DNA of 33,519 bases from an uncultured Muribaculum sp. (GTDB lineage Bacteria; Bacteroidota; Bacteroidia; Bacteroidales; Muribaculaceae), in the NCBI GenBank assembly GCA_910578835.1, contig CAJTSK010000029.1, positions 1-33,519 on the forward strand, given 5' to 3'. This document shows, piece by piece, positions 14,426-23,654 of this stretch (the stretch's first letter is position 1; every line of letters starts with the position of its first letter). Made by a program: the position numbers and the translations under genes. The notes under the pieces were generated by a model, which worked only from the letters and a program-made list of their open reading frames with translations, did not search any database and was not told where the DNA came from.

Positions 14426-17371
14426 TTATTGGGCTTGTCCGCATATCTCCCGGTAGTTGCAGAAGTGGCAATGCTCCCTGCTCGGGTCAGGTTCAAACGG
14501 TATCAGCGGATCAAACAGGCTTGACAGCTTTTCCTTTAACATCTTCATCACCTCGTCATTGAGGTCGCGATAGTCAGTGACCGGCTCAGAACCCATTTTT
14601 ACCGGTATTATGCCATCGGTGCTGAACTTCTTGAACAGATATAACACCGGCTGCATCGGAGTGTCTTTTTTCAACTCATAGGCAAGGCTGTTGCAGTAAA
14701 GATAGAGCTGAAGGATAGCCTTCTTGTCATCAAACAAGTCTTCCACATCCTTGAAATTAGAGTCGTCACCTCCTGTCTTGTAGTCGATGATACGCAGCGT
14801 CTTGCGGTCGGCAAGCCTGTCGATGCGGTCGATGGAGCCGGCGATATTGAAGGCTCTCTCCTCATCAAGCGGGATACGTGCCTGAAAGCGGTGCTCGCCC
14901 TCAATGAAGTAGAATGGCACAAGCGACTTTTCAAGCTCAAACATTCGTATGATAAACTCACGTATCACCTCTCCGATTACCTTTGCCTCACCGTGTAATG
15001 GAGTAAGGTTGAGATATGGCTTGCCCTCCGCATTTTGAGAGGGGAGATGATGGTAATAACGGTTGGTCGCCGACGTGATGAGCTTTTCAAGCTCGGTCAC
15101 CTCTTTTTGCAGACGCTCAAGAACCTCACCTGTCACCTCCAGCTCACGATTGTTTCCTTTCAGCCTCTTGTAGGAATATTCCGACACTTGGTGTACAATC
15201 GTTCCGAAGGTGCTCTCATCCATGTAGTCGACTATTTCATCTTCTTGTCTGATATGCTCGATATAGTGGAAATAAAACTCCAGCGGACAGTTAAGGTACT
15301 TCTTTATCGCAGACGCTGAGAGCGACATGCGGTCGTCAGATGTGGAGAGATAGCGGTTGATACGTGACATGATGTCATCAGTCTTCACGATGCTTAAGCA
15401 GTCACCGTTATTTAGCGGCGGCATATTGTAAAAGACATTTTTACGCGCTATATTGCTGTTGTCGCAGAGATAGAGAAGCTGATAGAGATAACGTGACATC
15501 TCGCCTCCCTTCAAGCCTGACGTGCGAGAGTCGTAGAGTAGTTTCACGCGTCGTGCTCTCGCGATAAGGCGATAAAAGTAGTAGGCGTATATGCACTCCT
15601 GAAACTCCAGGGTCGATAATCCATAACTTCTACGTAACACATCGGGGATAAATGAACGCGTGTAATGCTTTCTGGGGAATATACGTTCATTCATCGACAA
15701 GAGTATCACATTGTCAAAGTCAAGGGCGCGTGTCTCAAGCACGCCCATTATCTGCAATCCTTTCAAGGGTTCGCCTATAAAATTTACGCTCTCGCCATTG
15801 ATTGTGCGTTCGATAAGATGAAAAAATGTATTTTCTTTCATCTTTATGTCATATTTCCTGATTGCTCCATGCAAGAGGTCAAGCGATATGCGGTAACGCG
15901 TAAGAAACCCAAGCTCCATTGACACAGAGCCACTATCATCAAGCCTTTTCAACCGGTCGACAATGAAGTCGACAAGTCGACATTGGTAATCAAACACGGA
16001 GTCACCCGATTGCTGGTCCTCGACCGGGAAAAACACTGTCGATAGCTCTTCAAAGTTGCTGTTTATCCAGTCAACCGGAATAGTAAACATCTTGTTGCGG
16101 TCTATCTGCTCCACGATAGCATTACACGTCTCCTGTGCTATTGCTTTCAGAAGAGGATGGGACAATACATCCTTGACATCCTCATAGAAAAAGCTCCATA
16201 TGTCACGCACTTTTTTTGCCCTCATGTGCATCATCGTGATATTGCGCATCAAGGTGGCTATAGAGGTGAGACGCAGCGGATAACCCATAGTTATGTTAAC
16301 CGAACTTATAGCCTCGGGTATGGAGTGCAGCAAGTCAATAAACAGGTTTTCGGAGGGTAGTACAATCGCGGTGTCAATTGCATCAGACGCGTCGGTGATT
16401 TCATCGCTTGCCACCATGTCGGCGAGTATCTTGCCCGTGAGTTTGACCTGACCGATATTGGACGGAACGCTGACTATCTCGATTTCGGGCATCGGCACCT
16501 CGTCAAGCGAGATGTCATAAAGCGACCTGAATTTTTGCACATACTTCTTCAAGAAAAATGTTGCCGAACGGTTTTCCTTAAAGGCATCGGGTAAGTCGTA
16601 GTCCCAGTAAAAATCTCCTATTCCAAGATCCCTCAGGCGCTCAAATATCTTTATCTCTGAAGTGGAAAGCACGTTGAAACCGACAATGATTATGCGCTTA
16701 TATGGGAAATCCTCGGCTTGCATGAACTTAAAGCGGTCGGCGACCTCTTTATACTGCATGCCCGAATAACATAGCCCGCGCGAGGCAAGGCTCTTGCGAT
16801 AACGGTCATAAAGAGGATATAGTATTTCCCAAAGTTTTACAAATGAGTCACGGTTAGTGCGTGGCTCTCCTTTTTCGTTAAGATGAGTCCAGAATGACTC
16901 CGGATTTCCCAAAGGCAAGTCTACTCCCCAATATTGCTTTATAATCTGTTTCTGCTCATCGGTGAGAAAGTCGGTGCCTATTTCATTATAGTCGGTGATG
17001 TTCTTGAAAAGCATCGGAGCATCGACCATATAGCGGTCAACATCGTTGAAATCGGAGATGAGCATGTCGCCCCAGAACACAAAGCGGTCAAAATCTTCGA
17101 TTTCGCGCGACAGGCCGGCATATTCATTATACATAGTGAACAGCTGGTCGTAACGGCTTGCCTCCACGTAATCAGAGAAATCAGCAATAAAGTCACTGAT
17201 GGTAGTTATGCGTGGCTCAAATACCGGAGTCGCGCTATTGTTCAGGCTACTCAGGAAATGCTGAAAAAAAGTACCGCTACGTTTATTGGGGAAGATGAAA
17301 CAATAGTCGGCAAGATTGTCTTTTTCGTTGTCGAAATAGACTTTGGCAATGCGTTGGAGAAATGACTTCAT
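14426..17371 (-). CDS. AddB-like PD-(D/E)XK nuclease/helicase-fold protein, 981 aa
   Basis: This resembles the AddB subunit of AddAB recombination nucleases, which process double-strand breaks together with a UvrD-type AddA helicase. The N-terminal half is an inactivated helicase fold (CFIFPNKRSGTFF replaces a Walker A; IIIVGFNVLS; ETRALDFDNVILLSMNERIFP). The C-terminal third is a RecB-type nuclease with His 727, Glu 825, Asp 848 and the Asp 863-Tyr-Lys 865 core (IIDYKTGG). Cys 695 and the terminal Cys 968, 971 and 977 (C-x2-C-x5-C) fit the AddB iron-sulfur staple. The partner AddA is not in this window. It lies 41 nt after holB in the same operon. Confidence 0.88.
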   Translation of the reverse strand: MKSFLQRIAKVYFDNEKDNLADYCFIFPNKRSGTFFQHFLSSLNNSATPVFEPRITTISDFIADFSDYVEASRYDQLFTMYNEYAGLSREIEDFDRFVFWGDMLISDFNDVDRYMVDAPMLFKNITDYNEIGTDFLTDEQKQIIKQYWGVDLPLGNPESFWTHLNEKGEPRTNRDSFVKLWEILYPLYDRYRKSLASRGLCYSGMQYKEVADRFKFMQAEDFPYKRIIIVGFNVLSTSEIKIFERLRDLGIGDFYWDYDLPDAFKENRSATFFLKKYVQKFRSLYDISLDEVPMPEIEIVSVPSNIGQVKLTGKILADMVASDEITDASDAIDTAIVLPSENLFIDLLHSIPEAISSVNITMGYPLRLTSIATLMRNITMMHMRAKKVRDIWSFFYEDVKDVLSHPLLKAIAQETCNAIVEQIDRNKMFTIPVDWINSNFEELSTVFFPVEDQQSGDSVFDYQCRLVDFIVDRLKRLDDSGSVSMELGFLTRYRISLDLLHGAIRKYDIKMKENTFFHLIERTINGESVNFIGEPLKGLQIMGVLETRALDFDNVILLSMNERIFPRKHYTRSFIPDVLRRSYGLSTLEFQECIYAYYFYRLIARARRVKLLYDSRTSGLKGGEMSRYLYQLLYLCDNSNIARKNVFYNMPPLNNGDCLSIVKTDDIMSRINRYLSTSDDRMSLSASAIKKYLNCPLEFYFHYIEHIRQEDEIVDYMDESTFGTIVHQVSEYSYKRLKGNNRELEVTGEVLERLQKEVTELEKLITSATNRYYHHLPSQNAEGKPYLNLTPLHGEAKVIGEVIREFIIRMFELEKSLVPFYFIEGEHRFQARIPLDEERAFNIAGSIDRIDRLADRKTLRIIDYKTGGDDSNFKDVEDLFDDKKAILQLYLYCNSLAYELKKDTPMQPVLYLFKKFSTDGIIPVKMGSEPVTDYRDLNDEVMKMLKEKLSSLFDPLIPFEPDPSREHCHFCNYREICGQAQ

Positions 17372-17412
17372 GGTTATGGGCTGAGAAAAACTACGCTATG
17401 CGATATAATATA

Positions 17413-18537
17413 TTACTGCTTCAGCAGAAGAATCATACTCACCGCAAGGTCAAACATCACAATCTTACCGTTGGCGTTGCCTGCAATGTCAATAGCCGCC
17501 TTGTCAAGCTGACCGGCAATCTGCAATACGTTGCGCTCATTGATAAAACGGGCAAAATTGCGGCTGAACGTGGCTTCGTCGCGGTTGAGATAGTTAAGCT
17601 CCTGTATCTGTAAATTGTAGATGAAGTTTTCGCGTATGAGACGCTGACAATACTCGATAAAGCGTAGCTCGCTCTCCCTGCCCATGGATGCAACGTCCGA
17701 AGCCCAGTCTTTCAGCTCTTTGACATTCCGCTGATAGGCAAGTCGCATGAGCGACATGAAACAGTTAAGATAGTCTTGATTTTCTTTGCTGAGGCTAAGG
17801 CTGTTAACCGCGCTTATCATGTTTCCCTCGGCAATATGGGCAAGCGCGGTGGCATCGGTCATATCTACCGAGAAGTTGTCGCAGAGATACTTTGCCACGA
17901 CATGGTCGGGCAGACGCTTGAGCTGTAAGCGTTGTGTACGGGAGTATATTGTTGGCAATATTTCAGAAGGCTTGTTGCTGACAAGTATGAAAATCGTGTC
18001 GGGGTAGGGCTCCTCGATTTGTTTCAGCAGCTTGTTGGCACCTGTCACATTCAGCCTTTCCGGCAGCCACATCATCGCTATCTTGTAGCGGGAGCTATGA
18101 GACGTAAAGCTTAGTTTGCGAATCAACGCGTCAGCTTCGTCGGCGTATATCTGTGGCTGCGTCGTAGGCGAACCGAGCGCGACCAGCCACTTCTGAAAAT
18201 CCATATACTGATTTGCCGACAGATAATCGCGCCACTCTCCTATGAAGTCGTCACAATATGACACGCGGTCGCTTTTCTTTTTAATGATAGGAAACGCGAA
18301 GTGAGTGTCGATATGATTGAATGACTGATGCTGTAGGCATGACGGGCACACACCACAACTGTCACCTCCGCTTCGGTTTTCGCAGTGGATATATTGTGCC
18401 GCGGCACGCGCCAAGGCAAATTTGCCGATTCCTGCCGGCCCTTCTATGAGCAGGGCATGGGGAATACGGTCGCTGTCAATCATTGACCGAAGCCGTTGTT
18501 TGGCGTTCTCGTGATATGGTATGTCGGCAAATTTCAT
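17413..18537 (-). CDS. holB: DNA polymerase III subunit delta'
   Basis: Clamp-loader subunit that, with delta and tau/gamma, loads the beta clamp. The AAA+ fold shows GPAGIGKF at 33-40 and a zinc-binding set Cys 52, 61, 64 and 67 (CGVCPSC). It carries the LLKQIEEP block that contacts the neighbouring subunit and the sensor region LVSNKPSEILPTIYSRTQ, with the SRT/SRC signature of delta'/gamma proteins. Its length of 374 aa is normal for Bacteroidota. It starts 20 nt after metF and is followed by the AddB-like gene. Confidence 0.92.
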   Translation of the reverse strand: MKFADIPYHENAKQRLRSMIDSDRIPHALLIEGPAGIGKFALARAAAQYIHCENRSGGDSCGVCPSCLQHQSFNHIDTHFAFPIIKKKSDRVSYCDDFIGEWRDYLSANQYMDFQKWLVALGSPTTQPQIYADEADALIRKLSFTSHSSRYKIAMMWLPERLNVTGANKLLKQIEEPYPDTIFILVSNKPSEILPTIYSRTQRLQLKRLPDHVVAKYLCDNFSVDMTDATALAHIAEGNMISAVNSLSLSKENQDYLNCFMSLMRLAYQRNVKELKDWASDVASMGRESELRFIEYCQRLIRENFIYNLQIQELNYLNRDEATFSRNFARFINERNVLQIAGQLDKAAIDIAGNANGKIVMFDLAVSMILLLKQ

Positions 18538-18557
18538 GATGTTATATGAATAGGAGA

Positions 18558-19514
18558 TTAATAGACGGCTCTCGCCACCTGCTCAACACTTCTCGTGGCA
18601 TTAAGTGAATAGAAGTGGATGCTCGGTATATTGTTGGCGATAAGATCAGATGCCTGCATCTTGCACCACTCGACGCCTACCTGCTTCGCATCGGCATCAG
18701 TCTTGCACTTCATCAACTCTGTGGCAAGTTCCATAGGCAGGTCGACATGAAACACCTTCGGGATAAGATTGAGCTGGCTCATGGTGGTAATAGGTTTCAA
18801 GCCTGCAATAATGGGAACATTGATACCGGCGCGACGGCAACGGTCGACAAAATCGTAATATTTTTTATTGTCGAAAAACATCTGGGTTACAATATATTCA
18901 GCTCCGTTATCGACTTTTTGACGGGCATACTGGATGTCAATGTCAATATTGGGTGCTTCTTCATGTTTTTCGGGGTAACCGGCTACACCATAAGAAAATG
19001 GTTCGCCTGTCACGATGTCCATTTTGGTGCCGTCAATGAAATAACCACGGTTAAATTCATTGATTTGCAACTGCAGCTCAGTGGCATGGGAATATCCGTT
19101 GTCGTTGGGGATGAAACGGCTTTCATGTTTTGCCTTGTCGCCTCGCAATATCAAAAGATTGGTGATGCCAAGGAAATTGAGGTCGATAAGCGCATATTCG
19201 GTCTCTATTCTGGAGAAACCGCTACATATAATATGTGGTACCGCCGGAATGCCATATTTCTGCTGTATCGCAGCAGCCACGGCAACTGTGCCCGGGCGGC
19301 TGCGCTCACTTACTTTCTGATACAACCCGTCGGGGGTGTTCTTATACACCATCTCACTACGATGGGTAGTAATGTTGATATATAGCGGGTCAAATTCCTT
19401 CAATATATCTATGTTACGGAAGAGCTGTGAGATGCCTTTACCTTTTAACGGAGGAAGCACCTCAAACGAGAATCCCGTCTTTACGTCAGATGTGACTAAA
19501 TCGGTTACTTTCAT
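18558..19514 (-). CDS. metF: Methylenetetrahydrofolate reductase
   Basis: FAD-dependent reduction of 5,10-methylene-THF to 5-methyl-THF, supplying methionine synthesis. At 318 aa it is close to E. coli MetF (296). The N-terminal strand FSFEVLPP (residues 15-22) corresponds to the FEFFPP motif with the catalytic Glu (Glu 18). Other blocks include LILRGD, GVAGYPEKHEE, GAEYIVTQMFFDN and VPIIAGLKPIT, all typical of the family. It is the second gene of the operon, 29 nt after tsaB. I see no methionine riboswitch nearby. Confidence 0.95.
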   Translation of the reverse strand: MKVTDLVTSDVKTGFSFEVLPPLKGKGISQLFRNIDILKEFDPLYINITTHRSEMVYKNTPDGLYQKVSERSRPGTVAVAAAIQQKYGIPAVPHIICSGFSRIETEYALIDLNFLGITNLLILRGDKAKHESRFIPNDNGYSHATELQLQINEFNRGYFIDGTKMDIVTGEPFSYGVAGYPEKHEEAPNIDIDIQYARQKVDNGAEYIVTQMFFDNKKYYDFVDRCRRAGINVPIIAGLKPITTMSQLNLIPKVFHVDLPMELATELMKCKTDADAKQVGVEWCKMQASDLIANNIPSIHFYSLNATRSVEQVARAVY

Positions 19515-19543
19515 TGACAGAATACATATATAATGATTGAGAG

Positions 19544-20242
19544 CTACAGCCCTAATTTCGGTTTTGCCACCGTTGCCTGAAACTCTTTCAGATAGGCGGG
19601 GGTGGAGTAGGCAAGATCAAGAAAATCCTTGTTAAGATAAGCCCTGTCGGCAAGAGCCATCATGTTGGCGGCCGTAGGATGGATTTCTGTGATAAAGTTG
19701 GCGTTGGGATGAGTGGAGAGAAGCTCTCGCGCCTTGTCGCTGCCATTGCCGAAGAATATCACAGGACCCTTGTCAAGATATTCACGGTAGCTTTCCTCGG
19801 TGAGGATAAGAGGAGATGGCGCAAGGAGCGGATTAAGAGCATAGTCATATACGGCAGTGAACACCTCCATGCGACGTGCATCAATCATCGGGGCAAACAT
19901 CACATCCTCGTCAAAGAAATCGCTAAACATTACAGCCACAGCCATAATCTGCAGCGTGTCAACCCCGATCAAGGGCACATCAAGCGCATACGCAAGACCT
20001 TTAGCCTCGGAAAGTCCGATACGCAGTCCGGTGTAGCTACCCGGTCCGATGCTTACCGCAACTGCGTCAATCTTCAGGTTTTTAGCCTTTGCTTCATCAA
20101 GACAATCCTTGATATAGCCGCTGAGAAGGGTAGCGTGATTATGCCCCCGGTAATCTTCCCGCTGGGTTATTACATGTCCGTCATAAGTCAGTGCCGTCGA
20201 GCACACATTAGTAGAGGTCTCTATATTAAGTATTACCGCCAT
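19544..20242 (-). CDS. tsaB: tRNA t6A modification protein TsaB
   Basis: TsaB pairs with TsaD (and TsaE) to transfer threonylcarbamoyl to A37 of tRNAs reading ANN codons. At 232 aa it matches the usual 220-235. Visible family features are ILNIETSTNVCS at the start (an ASKHA fold without the metal-binding His pair of TsaD) and the SIGPGSYTGLRIGLSEAKGL block. It is the first gene of the tsaB-metF-holB-addB-like-hemW-yaaA operon and is divergent from yicC with a 94-bp shared promoter region. Confidence 0.93.
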   Translation of the reverse strand: MAVILNIETSTNVCSTALTYDGHVITQREDYRGHNHATLLSGYIKDCLDEAKAKNLKIDAVAVSIGPGSYTGLRIGLSEAKGLAYALDVPLIGVDTLQIMAVAVMFSDFFDEDVMFAPMIDARRMEVFTAVYDYALNPLLAPSPLILTEESYREYLDKGPVIFFGNGSDKARELLSTHPNANFITEIHPTAANMMALADRAYLNKDFLDLAYSTPAYLKEFQATVAKPKLGL

Positions 20243-20262
20243 TGCGTGATTTTTTTGTTACA

Positions 20263-20270
20263 CAAAGATA
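20263..20270 (-). promoter_or_regulatory. -7 element of tsaB operon
   Basis: TATCTTTG on the minus strand, 20 bp before the ATG at 20242. This is the only clear promoter for the six-gene operon. Confidence 0.6.
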
Positions 20271-20311
20271 CGATTTTTTGCGCGAACCATATGTATTATC
20301 GGGAGATTTTG

Positions 20312-20319
20312 TAATTTTG
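20312..20319 (+). promoter_or_regulatory. -7 element of yicC operon
   Basis: TAATTTTG, 17 bp before the ATG at 20337. Its position rules out the upstream GTG at 20319 as the real start. Confidence 0.6.
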
Positions 20320-20336
20320 TGGGAAAATATCTGTCC

Positions 20337-21212
20337 ATGCTACTATCAATGACCGGATTTGGCAAGTCAGTTGCGCAAATCCCAAACAAGAAAATCACGG
20401 TGGAGATTAAATCGCTGAACAGCAAGCAGCTCGATATATCATCGCGCGTGCCTGCCGCTTTCCGCGAGAAAGAGCTTGAATTCCGTAACCTTATTGCCTC
20501 TCGTCTTGAGCGGGGAAAAGTCGATTTTCAGATATATGCCGAATCGGTTGGCGTTGAGACCACTGTGTCTCTCAATATACCGCTTATGGCAGCTTATAAG
20601 GCGCAGCTTGAAGAGATGGCCCGACAGCTTGAACTCGCCTGGCCCGATGACTGGTACAGTGTGTTGCTGCGATTTCCCGAAACGGTGAAGAGTGAGCTGC
20701 CCGCCGCCCTCTCAGAGGAAGATTCTGCGATTTTGATGTCGGCGGTCAACGATGCGATAGACGGTCTTATGCAGTTCCGCGCCAAAGAGGGCGTGAAGTT
20801 AACTGAATTTTTCACTCGTAGAATTGAGAACATTCGTGAACTTCTTGCCGGCGTAGAGCCGTATGAAAAGGAGCGTGTAGCAAAAATACGTGCGCGCATT
20901 GAAGAAAACCTCGCGAAGATTGACGGAGTGGCGTTTGATAAAAACCGCCTTGAACAAGAGATGATTTTTTACATCGAAAAACTTGATGTCAACGAGGAGA
21001 AGCAGCGCCTTGCCCAGCATCTCAACTACTTCATGGAGACTATGGACGGCGCTCCGGGGCAAGGCAAGAAACTTGGATTCATCAGTCAGGAAATGGGACG
21101 TGAGATAAATACCCTCGGCTCAAAATCCAATCACGCCGAAATGCAGAAGATTGTCGTGAAGATGAAAGATGAACTTGAACAGATAAAGGAGCAGGTGCTC
21201 AATGTGATGTAA
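20337..21212 (+). CDS. YicC family endoribonuclease, 291 aa
   Basis: The start at 20337 gives MLLSMTGFGKS, the usual YicC N-terminus (SMTGFG). The reading from GTG 20319 would begin within the -7 element. Family blocks present: VEIKSLNSKQLD, RVPAAFREKELEFRNLI, and the C-terminal GKKLGFISQEMGREINTLGSK, which ends in the DUF1732 domain. E. coli YicC is a ribonuclease that cleaves the sRNA RyhB, and family members are linked to stress and stationary-phase RNA turnover. It begins the yicC-gmk-nadD-DUF5063 operon, with 4 nt to gmk, a pairing common in bacteria. Confidence 0.92.
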   Translation: MLLSMTGFGKSVAQIPNKKITVEIKSLNSKQLDISSRVPAAFREKELEFRNLIASRLERGKVDFQIYAESVGVETTVSLNIPLMAAYKAQLEEMARQLELAWPDDWYSVLLRFPETVKSELPAALSEEDSAILMSAVNDAIDGLMQFRAKEGVKLTEFFTRRIENIRELLAGVEPYEKERVAKIRARIEENLAKIDGVAFDKNRLEQEMIFYIEKLDVNEEKQRLAQHLNYFMETMDGAPGQGKKLGFISQEMGREINTLGSKSNHAEMQKIVVKMKDELEQIKEQVLNVM

Positions 21213-21216
21213 TCGT

Positions 21217-21786
21217 ATGACTGGCAAGATAATCATCGTATCGGCTCCTTCGGGATGTGGCAAGTCAACCATAATCAATGCGTTGCTTGAGCGTGGCGAC
21301 ATAGACTTGCAGTTTTCCGTATCGGCAACAAGCCGCAAGCCGCGTGGCGAGGAAAAACATGGTATCCATTATTACTTTCTAACTGAAGAGGAGTTCCGCG
21401 AACGCATTTCACGTGACGAATTTGTGGAATATGAGGAGGTATATGCCGGTCGTTTCTACGGGACACTGAAGAGCGAGATTGACCGCATTACAGGCGACGG
21501 GCACAATGTAGTACTCGACATTGATGTCAAGGGTGCCATGAATGTAAAGCAGTTGTACGGTGACCGTGCGCTTACCCTGTTTATCATGCCTCCGTCAATT
21601 GATGAATTGCGCCGAAGGCTCGAAGGTAGGGCGACAGATGCTCCGGAAGTAATTGACGAGAGGGTTCGCAAAGCTGCATATGAACTGGAATTTGCACCGC
21701 ATTATGACGCCGTTGTCGTTAATGACAACCTTGCTGTCGCTGTTGAAGACACCCATAAGGTAATAACTGATTTTTTGTCAAAGTGA
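21217..21786 (+). CDS. gmk: Guanylate kinase
   Basis: Phosphorylates GMP to GDP with ATP. The P-loop APSGCGKST lies at residues 10-18, the GMP-binding part reads SATSRKPRGEE and GIHYYFLTEEEF, and the YGTLKSEI block and the lid-region RRLEGRATD are in place. The 189 aa are normal. The stop overlaps the GTG start of nadD (GTGA), so the two are translationally coupled. Confidence 0.96.
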   Translation: MTGKIIIVSAPSGCGKSTIINALLERGDIDLQFSVSATSRKPRGEEKHGIHYYFLTEEEFRERISRDEFVEYEEVYAGRFYGTLKSEIDRITGDGHNVVLDIDVKGAMNVKQLYGDRALTLFIMPPSIDELRRRLEGRATDAPEVIDERVRKAAYELEFAPHYDAVVVNDNLAVAVEDTHKVITDFLSK

Positions 21787-22376
21787 CACGTGATAAAGCA
21801 GTCGTAGGTGTCTTCGGCGGCTCATTTAACCCTGTGCATTCAGGGCATATGATGCTCGCTTCGTACATTGCCCAGTTTGGCAATGTCGACACTGTGGCAA
21901 TGATGTTGTCGCCATGCAATCCGTTGAAAAGTGACAAGGTGATGGCTTCTGACACCGACCGTTTCAATATGCTCAAACTTGCTTGTGACGAGTCCGGCCT
22001 GGTGCTTGCAGACGACACTGAGCTTTCAATGCCACGGCCATCATATACAATTGACACCCTAAACCGGCTTCAAGAGCTGAATCCCGAAGTCAAATACAAG
22101 CTTATAATAGGGAGCGACAACTGGAAGATATTTCCAAAATGGCGTGCCTCGGAAGAGATACTTGACCGCTTCGGGGTGATAGTATATCCGAGAAGAGATT
22201 ACCCCATACACGACATCACCGATCCGCGCGTGGAAATCATCGATGCTCCGATGATTGATATCTCGTCAACATTTATACGGGATGGCATCGCCAAAGGGAA
22301 GGATATGAACTATTTCCTCACCGGAGAGGTATATAAATATATATGTCAACATCATCTTTATCAATCTGAATCATGA
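21783..22376 (+). CDS. nadD: Nicotinate-nucleotide adenylyltransferase
   Basis: Makes nicotinate adenine dinucleotide from NaMN and ATP in NAD biosynthesis. GVFGGSFNPVHSGHM (residues 9-23) is the nucleotidyltransferase HxGH motif, and ISSTFIRDGI near the C-terminus is the ISSTxxR motif. IGSDNWKIFPKWR is the family's substrate-binding block. It starts with GTG overlapping the gmk stop and ends with ATGA overlapping the DUF5063 gene. Confidence 0.94.
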   Translation: MTRDKAVVGVFGGSFNPVHSGHMMLASYIAQFGNVDTVAMMLSPCNPLKSDKVMASDTDRFNMLKLACDESGLVLADDTELSMPRPSYTIDTLNRLQELNPEVKYKLIIGSDNWKIFPKWRASEEILDRFGVIVYPRRDYPIHDITDPRVEIIDAPMIDISSTFIRDGIAKGKDMNYFLTGEVYKYICQHHLYQSES

Positions 22377-22891
22377 ATAATTCGATGATTAATAATAATG
22401 CGCTTGCCTTCATGGCACTGTGCAATGAATATTGCCAGGCGCTTGAAAATGCCCGCGAGACTGACCGTGAGGATTTTGTCAACTCAATGCTGCGCCTGTT
22501 GCCCCGTATCTATATATCTGCGACCGATGTCAACGCCGACTCTTCGGTGATTGAGGAATCGTATATCGCAGGTTCGCTTGATGAAGATTATTATGACGCG
22601 ATAAGGCGCAGCGTGGAAAACCTGCTCGGTCCAGATGATACATATCTCGAAGTATTTGAGGAAGACATGAAATATTCCGACACTCCTATTGCCGCTTCGA
22701 TTTCAGAAGGGCTTGCCGATATATTCCAGGTGCTTTACAACTTCCTTGACTCAGTAAAAGATGTTCCGGAAGAGTTGATGCTTCTTGGGCTTGCCGCTGT
22801 CAAGGATGACTTTGGCGCATATTGGAGCCGGATACTTTGCAATGTACTCAGAGCATTGAATCACGTACGCTATAACAGCACTGCTGATTAG
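22373..22891 (+). CDS. DUF5063 family protein, 172 aa
   Basis: A soluble, acidic, mostly helical protein with no signal peptide. Blocks such as LPRIYISATDV, IAASISEGLADIFQVLYNFL and FGAYWSRILCNVLRALNHVRY match the DUF5063 family, common in Bacteroidota next to gmk and nadD. Its function is unknown. The ATGA overlap with nadD shows it belongs to the operon. It ends 6 nt from the convergent yccF gene, with no terminator in between. Confidence 0.8.
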   Translation: MNNSMINNNALAFMALCNEYCQALENARETDREDFVNSMLRLLPRIYISATDVNADSSVIEESYIAGSLDEDYYDAIRRSVENLLGPDDTYLEVFEEDMKYSDTPIAASISEGLADIFQVLYNFLDSVKDVPEELMLLGLAAVKDDFGAYWSRILCNVLRALNHVRYNSTAD

Positions 22892-22897
22892 TGGCTG

Positions 22898-23266
22898 TCA
22901 GGCAATAGTCTTTCCGAAAGGCATGAACGCAAGTCCCGCAAGTTTGAAATGCTGGACACCGAATGGAATACCTATAATTGTGATGCAGAACAAGATACCG
23001 AAGCCAATATGGGTTAGTGCGATAGGAATGCCACCTACAATCCACCATATCACGTTCATAATCAAGCTAAGACATCCGCTGGATGTGGGAGATGGAAGTA
23101 TCTTTGTGCCAAATGGAGTCAAGGCGACAGCAGCAAGTTTTAGCGTCTGAAGCCCAAAGGGTATGCCGATGATTGTAACCATCATTGCGAGGCTTGACAC
23201 CACATATTCAATTGCGACAAAGAAGCCGCCAAATACAATCCAGATAATATTTAAAAATAAATTCAT
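22898..23266 (-). CDS. YccF family inner-membrane protein, 122 aa
   Basis: Two copies of the YccF domain (PF03733), each ending in IIGIPFG-x-Q-x-x-KLA-x4-(T/M)PFG (residues 32-53 and 97-118), and four hydrophobic segments. E. coli YccF (148 aa) has the same duplicated layout; its role is unknown. It has its own promoter and no partners. Confidence 0.88.
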   Translation of the reverse strand: MNLFLNIIWIVFGGFFVAIEYVVSSLAMMVTIIGIPFGLQTLKLAAVALTPFGTKILPSPTSSGCLSLIMNVIWWIVGGIPIALTHIGFGILFCITIIGIPFGVQHFKLAGLAFMPFGKTIA

Positions 23267-23295
23267 GTGATTTGATATAAATTGTTATGACTCTG

Positions 23296-23303
23296 CAAAG
23301 ATA
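23296..23303 (-). promoter_or_regulatory. -7 element of yccF
   Basis: TATCTTTG on the minus strand, about 30 bp before the ATG at 23266. Confidence 0.55.
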
Positions 23304-23345
23304 ACTAAATCTTATTTATCGAGCCGAAATTTCTTGCCTTGAAAG

Positions 23346-23376
23346 TTGCAAAATTCAACAATTTGAATTAACTTTG
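23346..23376 (+). promoter_or_regulatory. Promoter of candidate small RNA
   Basis: TTG at 23346-23348 and TAACTTTG at 23369-23376 with a 20-bp spacer. There is no convincing gene behind it, so it probably drives the RNA below. Predicted start about 23383. Confidence 0.6.
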
Positions 23377-23382
23377 TGTTAT

Positions 23383-23648
23383 AACAACAAAGGCAAGAGA
23401 GCCGAAGATTTACCACATCAAAGTAGATTGGGAAACTCATCAATTTTACATGAAATACCGAGACAAGCTTAGTCTACCGATGGCGGGCCCCAACCACTCT
23501 TCGGGGTGGTGGCTAATAACCCAGGCGGATTACAAAGGTGGGCGAGCGCTCAAATCCTGTCATTCGGAGTTTCATCGCATCCTTTGGTGTGGTCTTATAA
23601 AAGAAGAGACTGTTACGTATATATTACGAAGCAGTCTCTTTCTTTTTT
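23383..23648 (+). ncRNA. Candidate structured small RNA, about 266 nt
   Basis: A promoter with correct -33/-7 spacing lies just upstream, and a strong intrinsic terminator (23604-23648) lies downstream, with no believable coding frame between them. The interior has a very stable hairpin at about 23492-23514 with a C(TTCG)G tetraloop flanked by CACTC/GGGTG and further pairing ACC/GGT, which is typical of structured RNA. I looked for conserved cores of RNase P RNA, tmRNA, SRP RNA and cobalamin or TPP riboswitches and saw none; a divergent 6S RNA cannot be excluded. The end is set by the terminator and the start is predicted, so both may shift by several nt. Confidence 0.5.
23604..23648 (+). terminator. 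Terminator of candidate small RNA
   Basis: Perfect 9-bp stem AAGAGACTG (23604-23612) with CAGTCTCTT (23632-23640), a partly paired loop, then TCTTTTTT. It may act in both directions. Confidence 0.85.
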
Positions 23649-23654
23649 GCCTTT

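Noticed and set aside
18615..19385. 256-codon plus-strand frame opposite metF
   Set aside because: It is antisense to a clear metF; its sequence is irregular in composition and has no family features.
19679..20314. 211-codon plus-strand frame opposite tsaB
   Set aside because: It is antisense to tsaB and crosses the tsaB/yicC promoter region.
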